9,830 nucleotides of DNA from Methylomarinum sp. (GCA_013139755.1 WTAG01000090.1:1-9830); one strand, 5' to 3'. Counted from the stretch's first letter, positions 1 to 7,436 are shown. Notes: generated by a model from the letters alone, not told the origin. Numbers and translations are program-made.

Positions 1-1
1 T

Positions 2-97
2 AAGCAAGTTCTCACCGCCTTACCTTATGCTGAATCTGTGGAGGATATTGAGGTATTATTGCCTTGGAATATTAAAAAATCAGAGATGGCGAAATAA
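2..97 (+). CDS. IS66-family transposase, C-terminal 31 residues (partial)
   Basis: Frame 2 reads the C-terminal end of an IS66 TnpC-type transposase. It has the pattern Y-A-x-S-V-E-D-I-E-x-L-L-P-W-N-I, followed by a short lysine-rich tail and TAA at 95-97. The 'leading to LLPWN' signature is the hallmark of the small IS66 C-terminal domain that follows the DDE domain. The catalytic domain is upstream of the window, so whether the transposase is intact cannot be judged. A different frame over the same bases (from ATG at 27) does not resemble a protein and is ignored. Confidence 0.8.
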   Translation, partial: KQVLTALPYAESVEDIEVLLPWNIKKSEMAK

Positions 98-125
98 GCA
101 AGTACGTGCTTCAATGAGCGCTTAC
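98..125 (+). repeat. IS66 right terminal inverted repeat region
   Basis: The tail between the transposase stop and the IS edge reads in reverse as GTAAGCGCTCATTGAAG..., ending in a GTACTT-like block. That layout (GTAAGCG at the tip, GTACTT about 20 bases in) is what IS66-family terminal repeats look like. The mate at the left end lies outside the window, so complementarity was not checked. Confidence 0.6.
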
Positions 126-901
126 CTGCGATTAATGATCAGGCTACAGTCGCTGAACTACTTGAGTCAACCGAAAAACAGCTGGCTGAGTTGGGTAAGT
201 TTTATGATGATATCTATGGTAAAGAAAATGAAGAAGGAGAGTTGAAGGGTGGACTTAAGCATGAAATTAGAGATCGTCGTGAGGATTTAGATGATTTTAG
301 TGCAAAGCAAAAAGAAAAATATGCAACATTATTAGAAGAAATTGAATCACTATTACCTGGCTCAACAAGTGCTGGTTTGGCAACTGCTTATTATGATTTA
401 AAGGAATCTTTTAATAAACCAATTAAGAATTATTCTCGATTGTTTTATGGAGCAGTTTTTGCTCTAGTTGTTGCAACTATATTTTCTATAGTAGATAGCA
501 TTGGTTTTTGGTTTATCAAATTTGTTGATACCAGTGATTTGAATAAATTATTGAGTAATACTTTGTATAAGCTGCCTTTATTATTACCCATAATCTGGAT
601 GGCAATTTTTGCATCTCGTCGTCGCAGTGAAACTCATCGTTTACAACAGGAATATGCACATAAGGAAGCATTAGCGAAGTCTTACCAAAGTTTTAAAACT
701 CAAATTGAAGACTTGGGTGATAAGCCAGATACTGATTTAATGAAACACTTACTTACAACAGCTATTGGAGCAATTGCGTTTAATGCATCAAGCACACTAG
801 ATAAAAAGCATGGAGACAATACACCTGTGCAGGAAATTATAGAAAAATTCATTCCATATGTAGACAATGCGGTTAAAAAGGCTGTTGATGCAATTAAATA
901 A
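126..901 (+). pseudogene. Coiled-coil, two-helix membrane protein, 5' end removed by the IS66 insertion
   Basis: The frame is open from the IS edge (it even runs on into the IS tail back to 98) to TAA at 899-901. No proper start exists: the first candidate is a TTG at 191 with no convincing ribosome site. The reading upstream of it (residues such as AINDQATVAELLEST) is clearly protein-like, so this is the C-terminal part of a longer gene cut by the IS. Counting from the TTG: residues 1-80 are charged and likely coiled coil (KENEEGELKGG, REDLDDFSAKQKEKY). A hydrophobic helix spans about 84-110 and a second about 127-141. Then comes a basic RRRSETHRLQQEYAHKEALAKSY stretch split here by its RRRS and QQEYAHKE halves, then a soluble tail. 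The family is unrecognised. The topology (long cytoplasmic coil plus helical hairpin) is seen in many accessory-island sensors, but function is unknown. It is probably inactive. Confidence 0.65.
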
Positions 902-1010
902 TAAATTTATCAATCCTCCAATATTGTTAGCTACTGAACTAATGAGCATTCCTAATAGTAAGAGTAGTTTTTTTGATTATAAACGTGCAATTAATGGCAA
1001 TGATGCTTAA
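888..1010 (+). CDS. Possible 40-aa small protein overlapping the upstream frame
   Basis: An ATG at 888 opens a 40-codon frame ending at TAA 1008-1010. It starts 14 bases before the end of the truncated membrane gene, the usual arrangement for translational coupling. An AAAAAGG sequence sits about 6 bases upstream as a plausible ribosome site. The product (MQLNNKFINPPILLATELM..., ending INGNDA) is mixed polar and hydrophobic, with no signal peptide and no recognised motif. It may be a genuine small gene, the leftover N-terminus of a gene deleted at its 3' end, or chance. Codon use looks no different from its neighbours. The evidence is limited to overlap, ribosome site and amino-acid texture. 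Confidence 0.3.
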   Translation: MQLNNKFINPPILLATELMSIPNSKSSFFDYKRAINGNDA

Positions 1011-1043
1011 TGTTAAATCTGTACTCGGTAAAAAAGGTTTTTT

Positions 1044-2513
1044 ATGCCAATAAAACAAACCCAAGAACAACTTGAAAGCCTACTTCGCGAACTATGCCTG
1101 TTAGCAAAGGAAACGGAGTGGATGGAGTTTAAGCATAATAACGATGAGCCAGTGATGATTGGTGAGTATATATCTGCGTTATCCAACTCTGCGGCATTAA
1201 TCGGTAAGCAGTCGGCTTATATTGTATGGGGGATTGATGATGATTCTCATGATATGATAGGCACTGAGTTTAAGCCGTCGACAGCTCGCTATAAAAAGCA
1301 GGAACTAGAAAGCTGGTTGTTACAAAAACTAGCACCTAAAGTTGATTTCAATTTTAATGAGTTTGTGGCTACTAATGGACGAGATGTTGTTATTTTAGAA
1401 GTTCAGGCAGCAGGACATACGCCTGTACAGTTTGATGGCACTGAATATATCCGAGTTGGATCTTATAAGAAGAAGCTTAAAGATTTTCCGGCTAAAGAGC
1501 GAGAGTTATGGCGTGTTTTTGATCGCACACCCTTTGAGCGGCAAATTGCGGCTGAGCAGGTTCAGGTGGAGCAAGTGCTTAGGTTGCTAAATTACCCTGC
1601 ATACTTTGATTTATTGGATTTACCGTTACCCGAAGGTCGTGAGGGAATTTTAAGTGCGTTATCGTCAGATCATTTAATTGAGAAGACAGATAATGGCTTG
1701 TGGAACATTACTAATTTAGGCGCTGTTCTTTTTGCTAAGAAATTAGAAGACTTTCGTCATTTAAGTCGCAAGGCGGTGCGCGTTATTCACTATAAAGGCA
1801 ATAGTCGCATTGAAACGATTCGAGAGATTTCTGGTAACAAAGGCTATGCCGTTGGTTACGAGGGCTTAATTGATTACCTAAAAACCATGATTCCATCCAA
1901 TGAGGAGATTGGGCGAGCCTTTAGGCGTGAGGTTCCGATGTATCCTGAGTTGGCTATTCGTGAGCTGGTGGCTAATGCCATTATCCATCAAGATTTTACA
2001 CTTACTGGTACAGGTCCTATGATTGAGCTATTTGATAGTCGATTAGAGATTAGCAATCCTGGTGTTCCATTGGTTGATACTCAGCGATTTTTAGATACGC
2101 CACCCCAAAGTCGTAATGAGGCAATAGCTTCTTTTATGCGTAGAATTAATATTTGTGAGGAGCGTGGCACGGGAATTGATAAAGTTGTTTTTCAGACAGA
2201 ATTATATCAACTTCCAGCTCCCCTATTTGAACAAACACAACAACATACTCGTGCCATTTTATTTGCTTATAAATCGCTTAATGAAATGGACGCTGAAGAT
2301 AAAACAAGAGCCTGTTATTTACATTGTTGTCTGAAATATGTGAACCGTGAATCAATGAATAACACGTCACTTAGAGAGCGGTTTAATATTGAACCTGGAA
2401 ATAGTGCCACCGCCAGTCGTGTTATAAAGCAAACCGTGGAGGCTGGGCTTATTCGCTTATATGATCCAAAAGCGAATCGAAAATCTTGGAGATATGTACC
2501 TTATTGGGTTTGA
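1044..2513 (+). CDS. AlbA_2/Schlafen-like domain plus GHKL-type ATPase regulator (COG2865-like)
   Basis: This is an intact 489-aa soluble protein. The ATG is preceded by AAGG with a 6-base gap. Residues about 20-145 form an AlbA_2 (Schlafen AlbA-like, putative nucleic-acid binding) domain: EFK at 28-30, EYISALSNSA at 41-50 and YIVWGIDDD at 59-67. Residues about 295-400 match the C-terminal ATP-binding domain of this family (HATPase_c_4). They show the N-box-like ELVANAIIHQDF (E307, N311), D331, the NPG turn at 338-340 and ERGTGIDK (373-380). The last 60 residues look like a winged helix (TSLRERFNIE ... TASRVIKQTVEAGLIRLYD). Such proteins are usually called ATP-binding proteins or putative transcriptional regulators. 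Many lie in defence islands, but the biochemical role is not settled. Here it is the only intact cargo gene apart from the recombinases, transcribed towards them. A defence or regulatory role is inference. Confidence 0.85.
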   Translation: MPIKQTQEQLESLLRELCLLAKETEWMEFKHNNDEPVMIGEYISALSNSAALIGKQSAYIVWGIDDDSHDMIGTEFKPSTARYKKQELESWLLQKLAPKVDFNFNEFVATNGRDVVILEVQAAGHTPVQFDGTEYIRVGSYKKKLKDFPAKERELWRVFDRTPFERQIAAEQVQVEQVLRLLNYPAYFDLLDLPLPEGREGILSALSSDHLIEKTDNGLWNITNLGAVLFAKKLEDFRHLSRKAVRVIHYKGNSRIETIREISGNKGYAVGYEGLIDYLKTMIPSNEEIGRAFRREVPMYPELAIRELVANAIIHQDFTLTGTGPMIELFDSRLEISNPGVPLVDTQRFLDTPPQSRNEAIASFMRRINICEERGTGIDKVVFQTELYQLPAPLFEQTQQHTRAILFAYKSLNEMDAEDKTRACYLHCCLKYVNRESMNNTSLRERFNIEPGNSATASRVIKQTVEAGLIRLYDPKANRKSWRYVPYWV

Positions 2514-2719
2514 TTTATAGTTAGAAAAAATCTCATTTGATTGTCATTTGATGGATACTTAAGGGGCGTTGTATTTTCTTCTGCAACACCTGCAATTGCT
2601 GGGCGTATTAAGTGATTTTCATTTGATAGAAAAGTAGTAATAACTAAATATTGCTATTTGTTTTCGGAAAATAACCATGAAAAACCATTTTTCCAGAGTT
2701 TTAAATGTTTTTTGGACAT
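2501..2719 (-). pseudogene. Possible degraded reading frame with one in-frame TAG
   Basis: On the minus strand an ATG at 2719 reads 21 residues (MSKKHLKLWKNGFSWLFSEN then K). It meets TAG at 2656-2654 and continues in the same frame for 50 protein-like residues (for example SNENHLIRPAIAGVAEENTT) to TAA at 2503-2501, overlapping the 3' end of the ATPase gene. No ribosome site or family is evident. The amino-acid texture suggests a decayed cargo gene, and the same strand carries a clearer remnant just upstream. The frame is short and AT-rich, so chance cannot be excluded. It covers most of the gap between the ATPase gene and the next remnant, in which I see no other gene. Confidence 0.25.
2533..2627 (+). 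repeat. Three copies of TCATTTGAT
   Basis: Identical 9-mers at 2533-2541, 2544-2552 and 2619-2627. The first two are spaced one helical turn (11 bp) apart. They lie just after the ATPase gene stop and within the weak minus-strand remnant frame. Phase and identity are clear, but significance is unknown. Confidence 0.4.
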
Positions 2720-2776
2720 ATTTTTATCAAGCTATGAATTAACGCTGGATGAATTGTTTAAGTAAGTTATTGCCAG

Positions 2777-3034
2777 TTAAATTTCAATAGAAACTGTAAT
2801 TTGATTCTCAACAGCCGTATAAATATCAGTCTCCACCTTAGGTGTTTTAATACTAAGAACCAATGAATAACGAGTTTGTTTGCCCCAGCGTTCAAAGTTA
2901 GCGCGTTCTTTCCATCCTTCATCCCGAGCACTGTCATCTATGTGTAATTCTAGGACATATAAATTACCTGTTGATGATGTTAGTGGTGATAGTTGGTTTA
3001 TTAAAGAATACTGGCAGTATTTAATATTTTCAAT
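2777..3034 (-). pseudogene. C-terminal remnant of a larger unidentified cargo protein, no start codon
   Basis: Reading leftward from 3034 there are 85 open codons ending in TAA (2779-2777), but no ATG, GTG or TTG in a sensible place and a stop immediately before. The translation is strongly protein-like. A hydrophobic LYVLELHIDD is followed by acidic and aromatic residues (WKERANFERW), then TRYSLVLSIKTP, and it ends in TVSIEI. An alternating beta-strand pattern 'RYSL-V-SI-TP ... DIYT ... I' is visible. It vaguely recalls C-terminal beta domains of subtilase-like (S8) proteins of defence islands, but I cannot assign it. It lies downstream of, and on the same strand as, the recombinase operon, so it is probably an old cargo gene whose 5' portion was deleted near 3035-3045. 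A plus-strand frame over the same DNA (2880-3065) is its antisense shadow. Confidence 0.55.
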
Positions 3035-3045
3035 TTATAGGAGGG

Positions 3046-3519
3046 CTATTTTTTATTTGAAATAGGAATAACTTTACCATTTGATTTGATTTTATCAACC
3101 TCTTGTTTTAGTTTGATAAGTCCATCAGATTCCCTCTTGTTTTCTAATTTAAGCTGTTTTATCGTCAGCTGTTGATCTTCAACTATTCTTGATAAATCAT
3201 AAAAAGCAGAAAGTAGGTTTAAATATTTTGCTTTATATTCTTTTGCTTTTGCATTGATAACTTTACTTTTTTCAACTGTAGCTTTGGCAATGAAATGTGG
3301 TTTTTCGAGTTGAAAGTTATTTGCAATATCAATATCTTCAAAGAGGGGTTTCCATTGATCCCTGTCTTTTCTTATGGAACTCCTGGAGAATCCAGCTTGT
3401 TTTGTTACAGAGTTAACATTAATTCTCGACTTAGGGTCTTTGAGCAAAGTTAAAATAGCATCGTAAAAATGAGCATATTTTCTTCTGTATTCAGCAGTAC
3501 TTTTAAATTCAATTTCCAT
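3046..3519 (-). CDS. gmtX: Small HTH/coiled-coil accessory protein of the recombinase operon (TnpC-like; probably GmtX)
   Basis: This is a 157-aa soluble, basic protein. Its ATG shares one base with the stop of the 730-aa recombinase (TAATG). AAGGA lies 6 bases before the ATG and mostly inside the upstream gene, so translation is coupled. Residues about 18-60 look like a small helix-turn-helix: AILTLLKD, then INVNSVTKQAGFSRSSIRKD, the 'vT...vAk.AGvSrssi' pattern of Tn554 TnpC-type proteins. Residues about 85-145 are a charged, leucine-spaced coiled coil (YKAKYLNLLSAFYDLSRIVE, LKLENKRES, LIKLKQEVDKIK). In Tn554 the equivalent protein modulates the orientation and efficiency of transposition. 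By analogy this one may be a DNA-binding accessory factor that bridges or orients recombinases. The symbol is tentative, based on position and size rather than a search. Confidence 0.7.
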   Translation of the reverse strand: MEIEFKSTAEYRRKYAHFYDAILTLLKDPKSRINVNSVTKQAGFSRSSIRKDRDQWKPLFEDIDIANNFQLEKPHFIAKATVEKSKVINAKAKEYKAKYLNLLSAFYDLSRIVEDQQLTIKQLKLENKRESDGLIKLKQEVDKIKSNGKVIPISNKK

Positions 3520-5711
3520 TACTGGTCCTTAAATAAATTTGGGTACATTTTGAATGCAGCATCTTCGACTCTTTTAGCAAGGTTAGTGAAGTTACGTTTA
3601 TTAGAGTCATTTCTTGCTGATTTAGCCTGATTTTTGATATTGCTGATTAATGCAATGGATTTGTCTTGATCTAACACACCATTAGCACAGTTAAAGCACT
3701 CAGAAAAATTCTGATTTGCAAAGTCATCGCAAGGTTTTGTGGTGATGCACCAACCATGAGGCAGCTCTTTCGTTTTAATGGCCCCTTCTTTGGCTAAATC
3801 AGCCCATTCCTTGTTTGGGTTTTGTGATTGTTTAATACTCTCTGTGAATTGTTTTACTGCTTTTAGTCCTGGGCCAAAAAGAGTGTGTTTTGAGCTATCC
3901 ATTGTTTTAATTAATTCTTTTCTCAGAATAGTATCAGTTTGATCAATATTTTTAATGGCGTACTCGTTCATTTCTTTATACGTTTCATCATCTAATAATA
4001 GTCCTGAGGCTTGTAGGGCTCTGCCACCATCTGCATAATAAAATGATGATATTATTGATGTATGTTTCAATTGGTGTTTTAAGTCAGCAACTGATAATAA
4101 CCCCGTACCTGAAGCATAAAAAGGTAATGAACGTCTAAATTGATGCTCTGTAATTGAAAAAACTTGGCCGGGTTGCACGTTGTCATTTAAACGATTATCG
4201 AGCGAGCTATATGTCTGTAAGAAATTAACATCAGCATCTGACAAGGTATAACCTCCTGTTCTATCAAGCCATCGGCCCTTTATTTTCTCTCCTGTTTCTT
4301 TATCTTTAAAATCAGTTTCTTTGTATTTAAAAAGGGATGTATTAGTAATGGGCTTGTCATCGACTACTGTGTAATATATTGTTCGACCATCTGATGTTGT
4401 TAACTCACCAACAATATTCTTTGAGCTTTTATCAACTAGAGCGCATGAAAGCCGAGGAAAAAGCCATTTTGGTAATTCAGAATTTTTAATATGAATTTGA
4501 TAAGAAAAATCAGAGAGCTGTCTTAAAATTTTATGTGCAATATGTCCATTTTTACTGATTACCCATCCAACACGTTTACCACCATGAATTTTAGTTTCAG
4601 TACCTAATACTTGATAAACCGTTCCCTTACTGGTTGTTATTATTTTAGTGGGTTCATTTAGCAAGTGTATAAGCTCATTTTCTCTCATTGTTGACTCTAA
4701 GAGAATTAGTCGAGCTAAATAAGCTTGCACTCGTCTAACCTCAAAAGTTATACCAGTCATATCTTTTGAGCCGTAAAAAAATGATGTTGGTTCTACTTGA
4801 CCAACAGATTTTATTTTGTTTTTAAAATATTCAAAATTGCCTGGTCTGTCGTATATTTTTTCTTCATGGTTTAAAAATTTTGCTAGTCTACCTTGGTATG
4901 CTTTTCTTGATACTCCAGCTTGTTTGTTGCTATTGCTCCCTGTCTCACCGAGATTAGTATATGCAGATATTAAGTTTTTTGCATCTTTATCAAAGTTTTT
5001 AAAATTCCATTTTTTGATAATATCAATGGCATCGCTATATATTTTTTCATAAATGATTGGTGGAATGACTGTATGTTGTTCAGATATTGCTCTTGCTCTT
5101 TTATAAGCTGCTGCAAGCGTTTTTTCTAGATTTTCTGAGTATGCGGGAGTGATATTTAAATAATTGATAGAGAGATATCTGACATGTGTTAAAAGTGCCT
5201 GAAGATTTGTGATGATAAGTGAAAAGCCTGGTGTTTTAGCTTTTTCTGCTTGCTGAATTTCTTTTGCCAGTGCATTAGCAACCTCTACATCAGCAAAGAG
5301 AGAGACAAGGGTTTTGTCTTTTAATGTGGTTGTTTTTTTAAGAGCTTTTAATGTGGATGCACGGATAAAAACACTCTGAGGCGAAAGGAGTGATTTATAT
5401 AGGCCTTGAGCCCTGGCAAAAGGGATTTCTAAAAATAAATAAGACAGTGTTTTTATTTCTAGGACTTCGTCGATATTTAGGCTTTCTACTCCAGTCGAGA
5501 AGTTTATTTGTTTTGATTCAGATATTTTCCAGATATCATCCTTGAAAATATTTGTATAGGAGCCATTTAAAAAGGATGCTGTGATTGGTGTGTTTTCATC
5601 GATGAACTGCTTTTCTTCAGTCGTAGTATCTTTATCTACAACAATACCTGTGACTGATTGAATGTTTTCCCAAGCATCAGGTCGTAATATTTTGCATGTA
5701 GTTTTTTTCAT
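3519..5711 (-). CDS. gmtZ: Large tyrosine recombinase with C-terminal Cys cluster (probably GmtZ)
   Basis: A 730-aa protein starting 2 bases after the previous stop. Residues 1-320 are helical and presumably DNA-binding. The catalytic half shows a diverged but complete set. R343 lies in ESTMRENELIHL. A candidate lysine, K374, lies in TKIHGGKR. Box II is TEHQFRRSL with H523 and R526. H550 follows in LKHQLKHTS, with Y558 or Y559 as the nucleophile 8-9 residues later. A long insert (about 430-490) separates the lysine region from box II. After the catalytic domain comes C655, C661, C672, C675 (CxxxxxC, then CFNC), a likely zinc site. At 730 aa it is far longer than phage integrases (about 350-400 aa). 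It would act with its two partners at the island ends. The symbol is tentative: the recombinase fold is supported by sequence, the family name by recalled operon order. Confidence 0.75.
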   Translation of the reverse strand: MKKTTCKILRPDAWENIQSVTGIVVDKDTTTEEKQFIDENTPITASFLNGSYTNIFKDDIWKISESKQINFSTGVESLNIDEVLEIKTLSYLFLEIPFARAQGLYKSLLSPQSVFIRASTLKALKKTTTLKDKTLVSLFADVEVANALAKEIQQAEKAKTPGFSLIITNLQALLTHVRYLSINYLNITPAYSENLEKTLAAAYKRARAISEQHTVIPPIIYEKIYSDAIDIIKKWNFKNFDKDAKNLISAYTNLGETGSNSNKQAGVSRKAYQGRLAKFLNHEEKIYDRPGNFEYFKNKIKSVGQVEPTSFFYGSKDMTGITFEVRRVQAYLARLILLESTMRENELIHLLNEPTKIITTSKGTVYQVLGTETKIHGGKRVGWVISKNGHIAHKILRQLSDFSYQIHIKNSELPKWLFPRLSCALVDKSSKNIVGELTTSDGRTIYYTVVDDKPITNTSLFKYKETDFKDKETGEKIKGRWLDRTGGYTLSDADVNFLQTYSSLDNRLNDNVQPGQVFSITEHQFRRSLPFYASGTGLLSVADLKHQLKHTSIISSFYYADGGRALQASGLLLDDETYKEMNEYAIKNIDQTDTILRKELIKTMDSSKHTLFGPGLKAVKQFTESIKQSQNPNKEWADLAKEGAIKTKELPHGWCITTKPCDDFANQNFSECFNCANGVLDQDKSIALISNIKNQAKSARNDSNKRNFTNLAKRVEDAAFKMYPNLFKDQ

Positions 5712-5713
5712 AA

Positions 5714-7435
5714 TTAGCTTTCCAGTAGAGACATATCCATGTCATATAGTTCTTGCCAATCAGGATGTAATTCGTAAGCAACTTTGCTTTCAGCTTCTTC
5801 AATCCATTTGACAGCTTGCTCTTGTAGTTCATCTTTTAGATGTTGCAGAATTTTATTTATTCTTTCTATGACGGCACCAAAACTACTTTCCATTTCGCTA
5901 TGATAAGAAATAACTTCATTTTTCAACAAAATATACTCACGCATTGAAACAAGTTTAAATATGCCATCCTCTTCAGCATGAGCCACAAAAAATGAGCAAA
6001 ACAAACAACCTGTGGGAGTAGTGCAATCACCAACTATATAAGCACTGCTGGTTGTATTGAGCTGCATTATGGACTGTTGGGCAACGGTTGCTTTACATTG
6101 GCCGGCTGGGATAGTTGAAAGTCTTTCTTTTACCTTGTTACTAATGTTTTTGATGGTATTTTCAAAATCCGCATAAAATACCCCCATGTTTTTAATGGCT
6201 TCTTTTTCTTGTCTACGATAATAATGCTTTAGCGCGGTTTCTGGTGAATGCTGCATGATGATGGCGGCAAGGTTGTGGCCAACTTTGGTTTCCAATGTTG
6301 TTGATTTGTAATTGCGTAAGTCTCTTGGTGTTGGGATGTTTATTATGTGGTCAAATATATCTTCCTGCTTTAGTCGATGCTTTAAATAATTAGTTAGCCG
6401 TGGTTTATTTTTTTTTATCCATTCAGAAAATAAAAAGTATTGAGAAATATGTCTAAACTTTTCATCTTTTCGAAAAATTTGTCTCCCGATGTAATCAAGT
6501 TCTAGGCTTACTTCAACTTTCTTGCAAAGTATGTTGTAGATATTGAACAAATTAACAAAGGGCTTGACGTATTTGACTAGAAAATCTTTTTGAATCTCAA
6601 ATGATATAACCCGTTTAGCTCTTGTTTTATATACTGATATCGACTTGCCAGAAGTTTTTTTATCATTGCTGATATCTAAGTCTGCTAGAGATATAAGCAT
6701 TGTATTAGTACCGTTAATTCCAGTTATGGCAATAAATAAATATAGAAAGGAATTGCGATAATCCTTGGTGGATTTAAAAAAAGATGCAATTTTATTTTTA
6801 GTTAAGTATGGTGTTTTTTTTAAAGAAGAAATGGTTTTATTAAGAACCAGTATTTCAGATTCAATAAGGTTTGCCATATACCTGACAGTTTCAACTACGC
6901 AAAAGTCAGACGGTGGATCGATAATAGAGTCTATTTGTTTACCGTGATGCAGGTGATCAGAAATAATTTGAGTATCATTAGGAAAAAGATACGATAAAAA
7001 AAGGTTTAGATTATGTATATGATGAAATATCGTTCTAGTTCTATTGTTTGAAACATTGGATCGGTTTAAAGTATTACTTCGTGTTTCGGCTGATATTTTT
7101 TGGAAAATTGTTGTTAGATTTTTATAGTCTTCTGTTGTGCTGCAATCAAGTTTGTGTTTTTCTAGGTGTTTTATTATCCAGTTTCCTGATGCCATATAGT
7201 TTCGTATTCTTGATTCTGATAAATCTTGGTTTTGTTCCAATAAAGTGAAACAAAGTAGTTTCTGGGCAACCCATTCAATAACATGTTTTGATTCATTATT
7301 TTTGTATGATTTAGGCTCTTTCAAACTTCCAATCGATTGATAATCTACTCCCCCCCAAACTTGAATTAAGAATGGGTTGAATTGCTCAGGTAAATTACAA
7401 GGGACACCTTGCTCCCATATTATCCTTGTATACAC
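5714..7435 (-). CDS. Tyrosine-recombinase-like protein with altered active site and zinc-type Cys motif
   Basis: A 573-aa protein starting at GTG, one base after the stop of the first recombinase. GAAGGA 7 bases upstream supports that start. The C-terminal half is recombinase-like. FIAITGINGTNTMLISL (234-250) aligns with the 'TGLRxxEllxL' box, but the catalytic arginine position is asparagine (N241). Box II reads TPRDLRNY with R374 present and the usual histidine replaced by R371. H396 (MQHSPET) and Y405 or Y406 (KHYYRR) are in place. Thus two of the six usual residues are changed. Downstream, C447 and GDCTTPTGCLFC (C471, C477, C480) resemble the Cys-rich segment found after the catalytic domain in TnpB-like recombinases. 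The protein may be a structural or regulatory subunit rather than an independent strand-cleaving enzyme. A G7 run near codon 28 and an A9 run near codon 341 could promote slippage. Confidence 0.75.
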   Translation of the reverse strand: MYTRIIWEQGVPCNLPEQFNPFLIQVWGGVDYQSIGSLKEPKSYKNNESKHVIEWVAQKLLCFTLLEQNQDLSESRIRNYMASGNWIIKHLEKHKLDCSTTEDYKNLTTIFQKISAETRSNTLNRSNVSNNRTRTIFHHIHNLNLFLSYLFPNDTQIISDHLHHGKQIDSIIDPPSDFCVVETVRYMANLIESEILVLNKTISSLKKTPYLTKNKIASFFKSTKDYRNSFLYLFIAITGINGTNTMLISLADLDISNDKKTSGKSISVYKTRAKRVISFEIQKDFLVKYVKPFVNLFNIYNILCKKVEVSLELDYIGRQIFRKDEKFRHISQYFLFSEWIKKNKPRLTNYLKHRLKQEDIFDHIINIPTPRDLRNYKSTTLETKVGHNLAAIIMQHSPETALKHYYRRQEKEAIKNMGVFYADFENTIKNISNKVKERLSTIPAGQCKATVAQQSIMQLNTTSSAYIVGDCTTPTGCLFCSFFVAHAEEDGIFKLVSMREYILLKNEVISYHSEMESSFGAVIERINKILQHLKDELQEQAVKWIEEAESKVAYELHPDWQELYDMDMSLLES

Positions 7436-7436
7436 C

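Larger units (their letters stand above)
1..125 (+). mobile_element. Right end of an IS66-family insertion sequence (left part outside window)
   Basis: The segment holds the last 31 codons of an IS66-type transposase, a stop, and a 28-bp tail ending in GCGCTTAC. IS66-family elements typically end this way (5'-GTAAGCG... at the other end), with the transposase stop only a few tens of bases from the tip. From position 126 onward an unrelated membrane-protein frame continues without interruption, which places the IS edge at about 125. If the edge is right, the 8 bases CTGCGATT (126-133) should be one copy of the usual 8-bp target duplication. The other copy would lie to the left of the window, so this is untested. 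The rest of the IS is not in the window. Confidence 0.75.

Noticed and set aside
27..245. 72-codon plus-strand frame from ATG 27
   Set aside because: It runs across the IS66 tail and into the membrane gene in the wrong frame. The transposase end (frame 2) and the membrane-protein frame explain the same bases better.
2880..3065. 61-codon plus-strand frame
   Set aside because: Antisense to the protein-like C-terminal remnant 2777-3034. No family, and its AGGAGG (3039-3044) is followed by no start codon.
4816..5052. 78-codon plus-strand hydrophobic frame
   Set aside because: Lies wholly opposite the 730-aa recombinase gene. Its hydrophobicity is the usual antisense artefact of lysine-rich coding DNA.
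6765..7248. Two plus-strand frames (6765-6947 and 7048-7248)
   Set aside because: Both are antisense to the 573-aa recombinase-like gene, without ribosome sites or recognisable domains.
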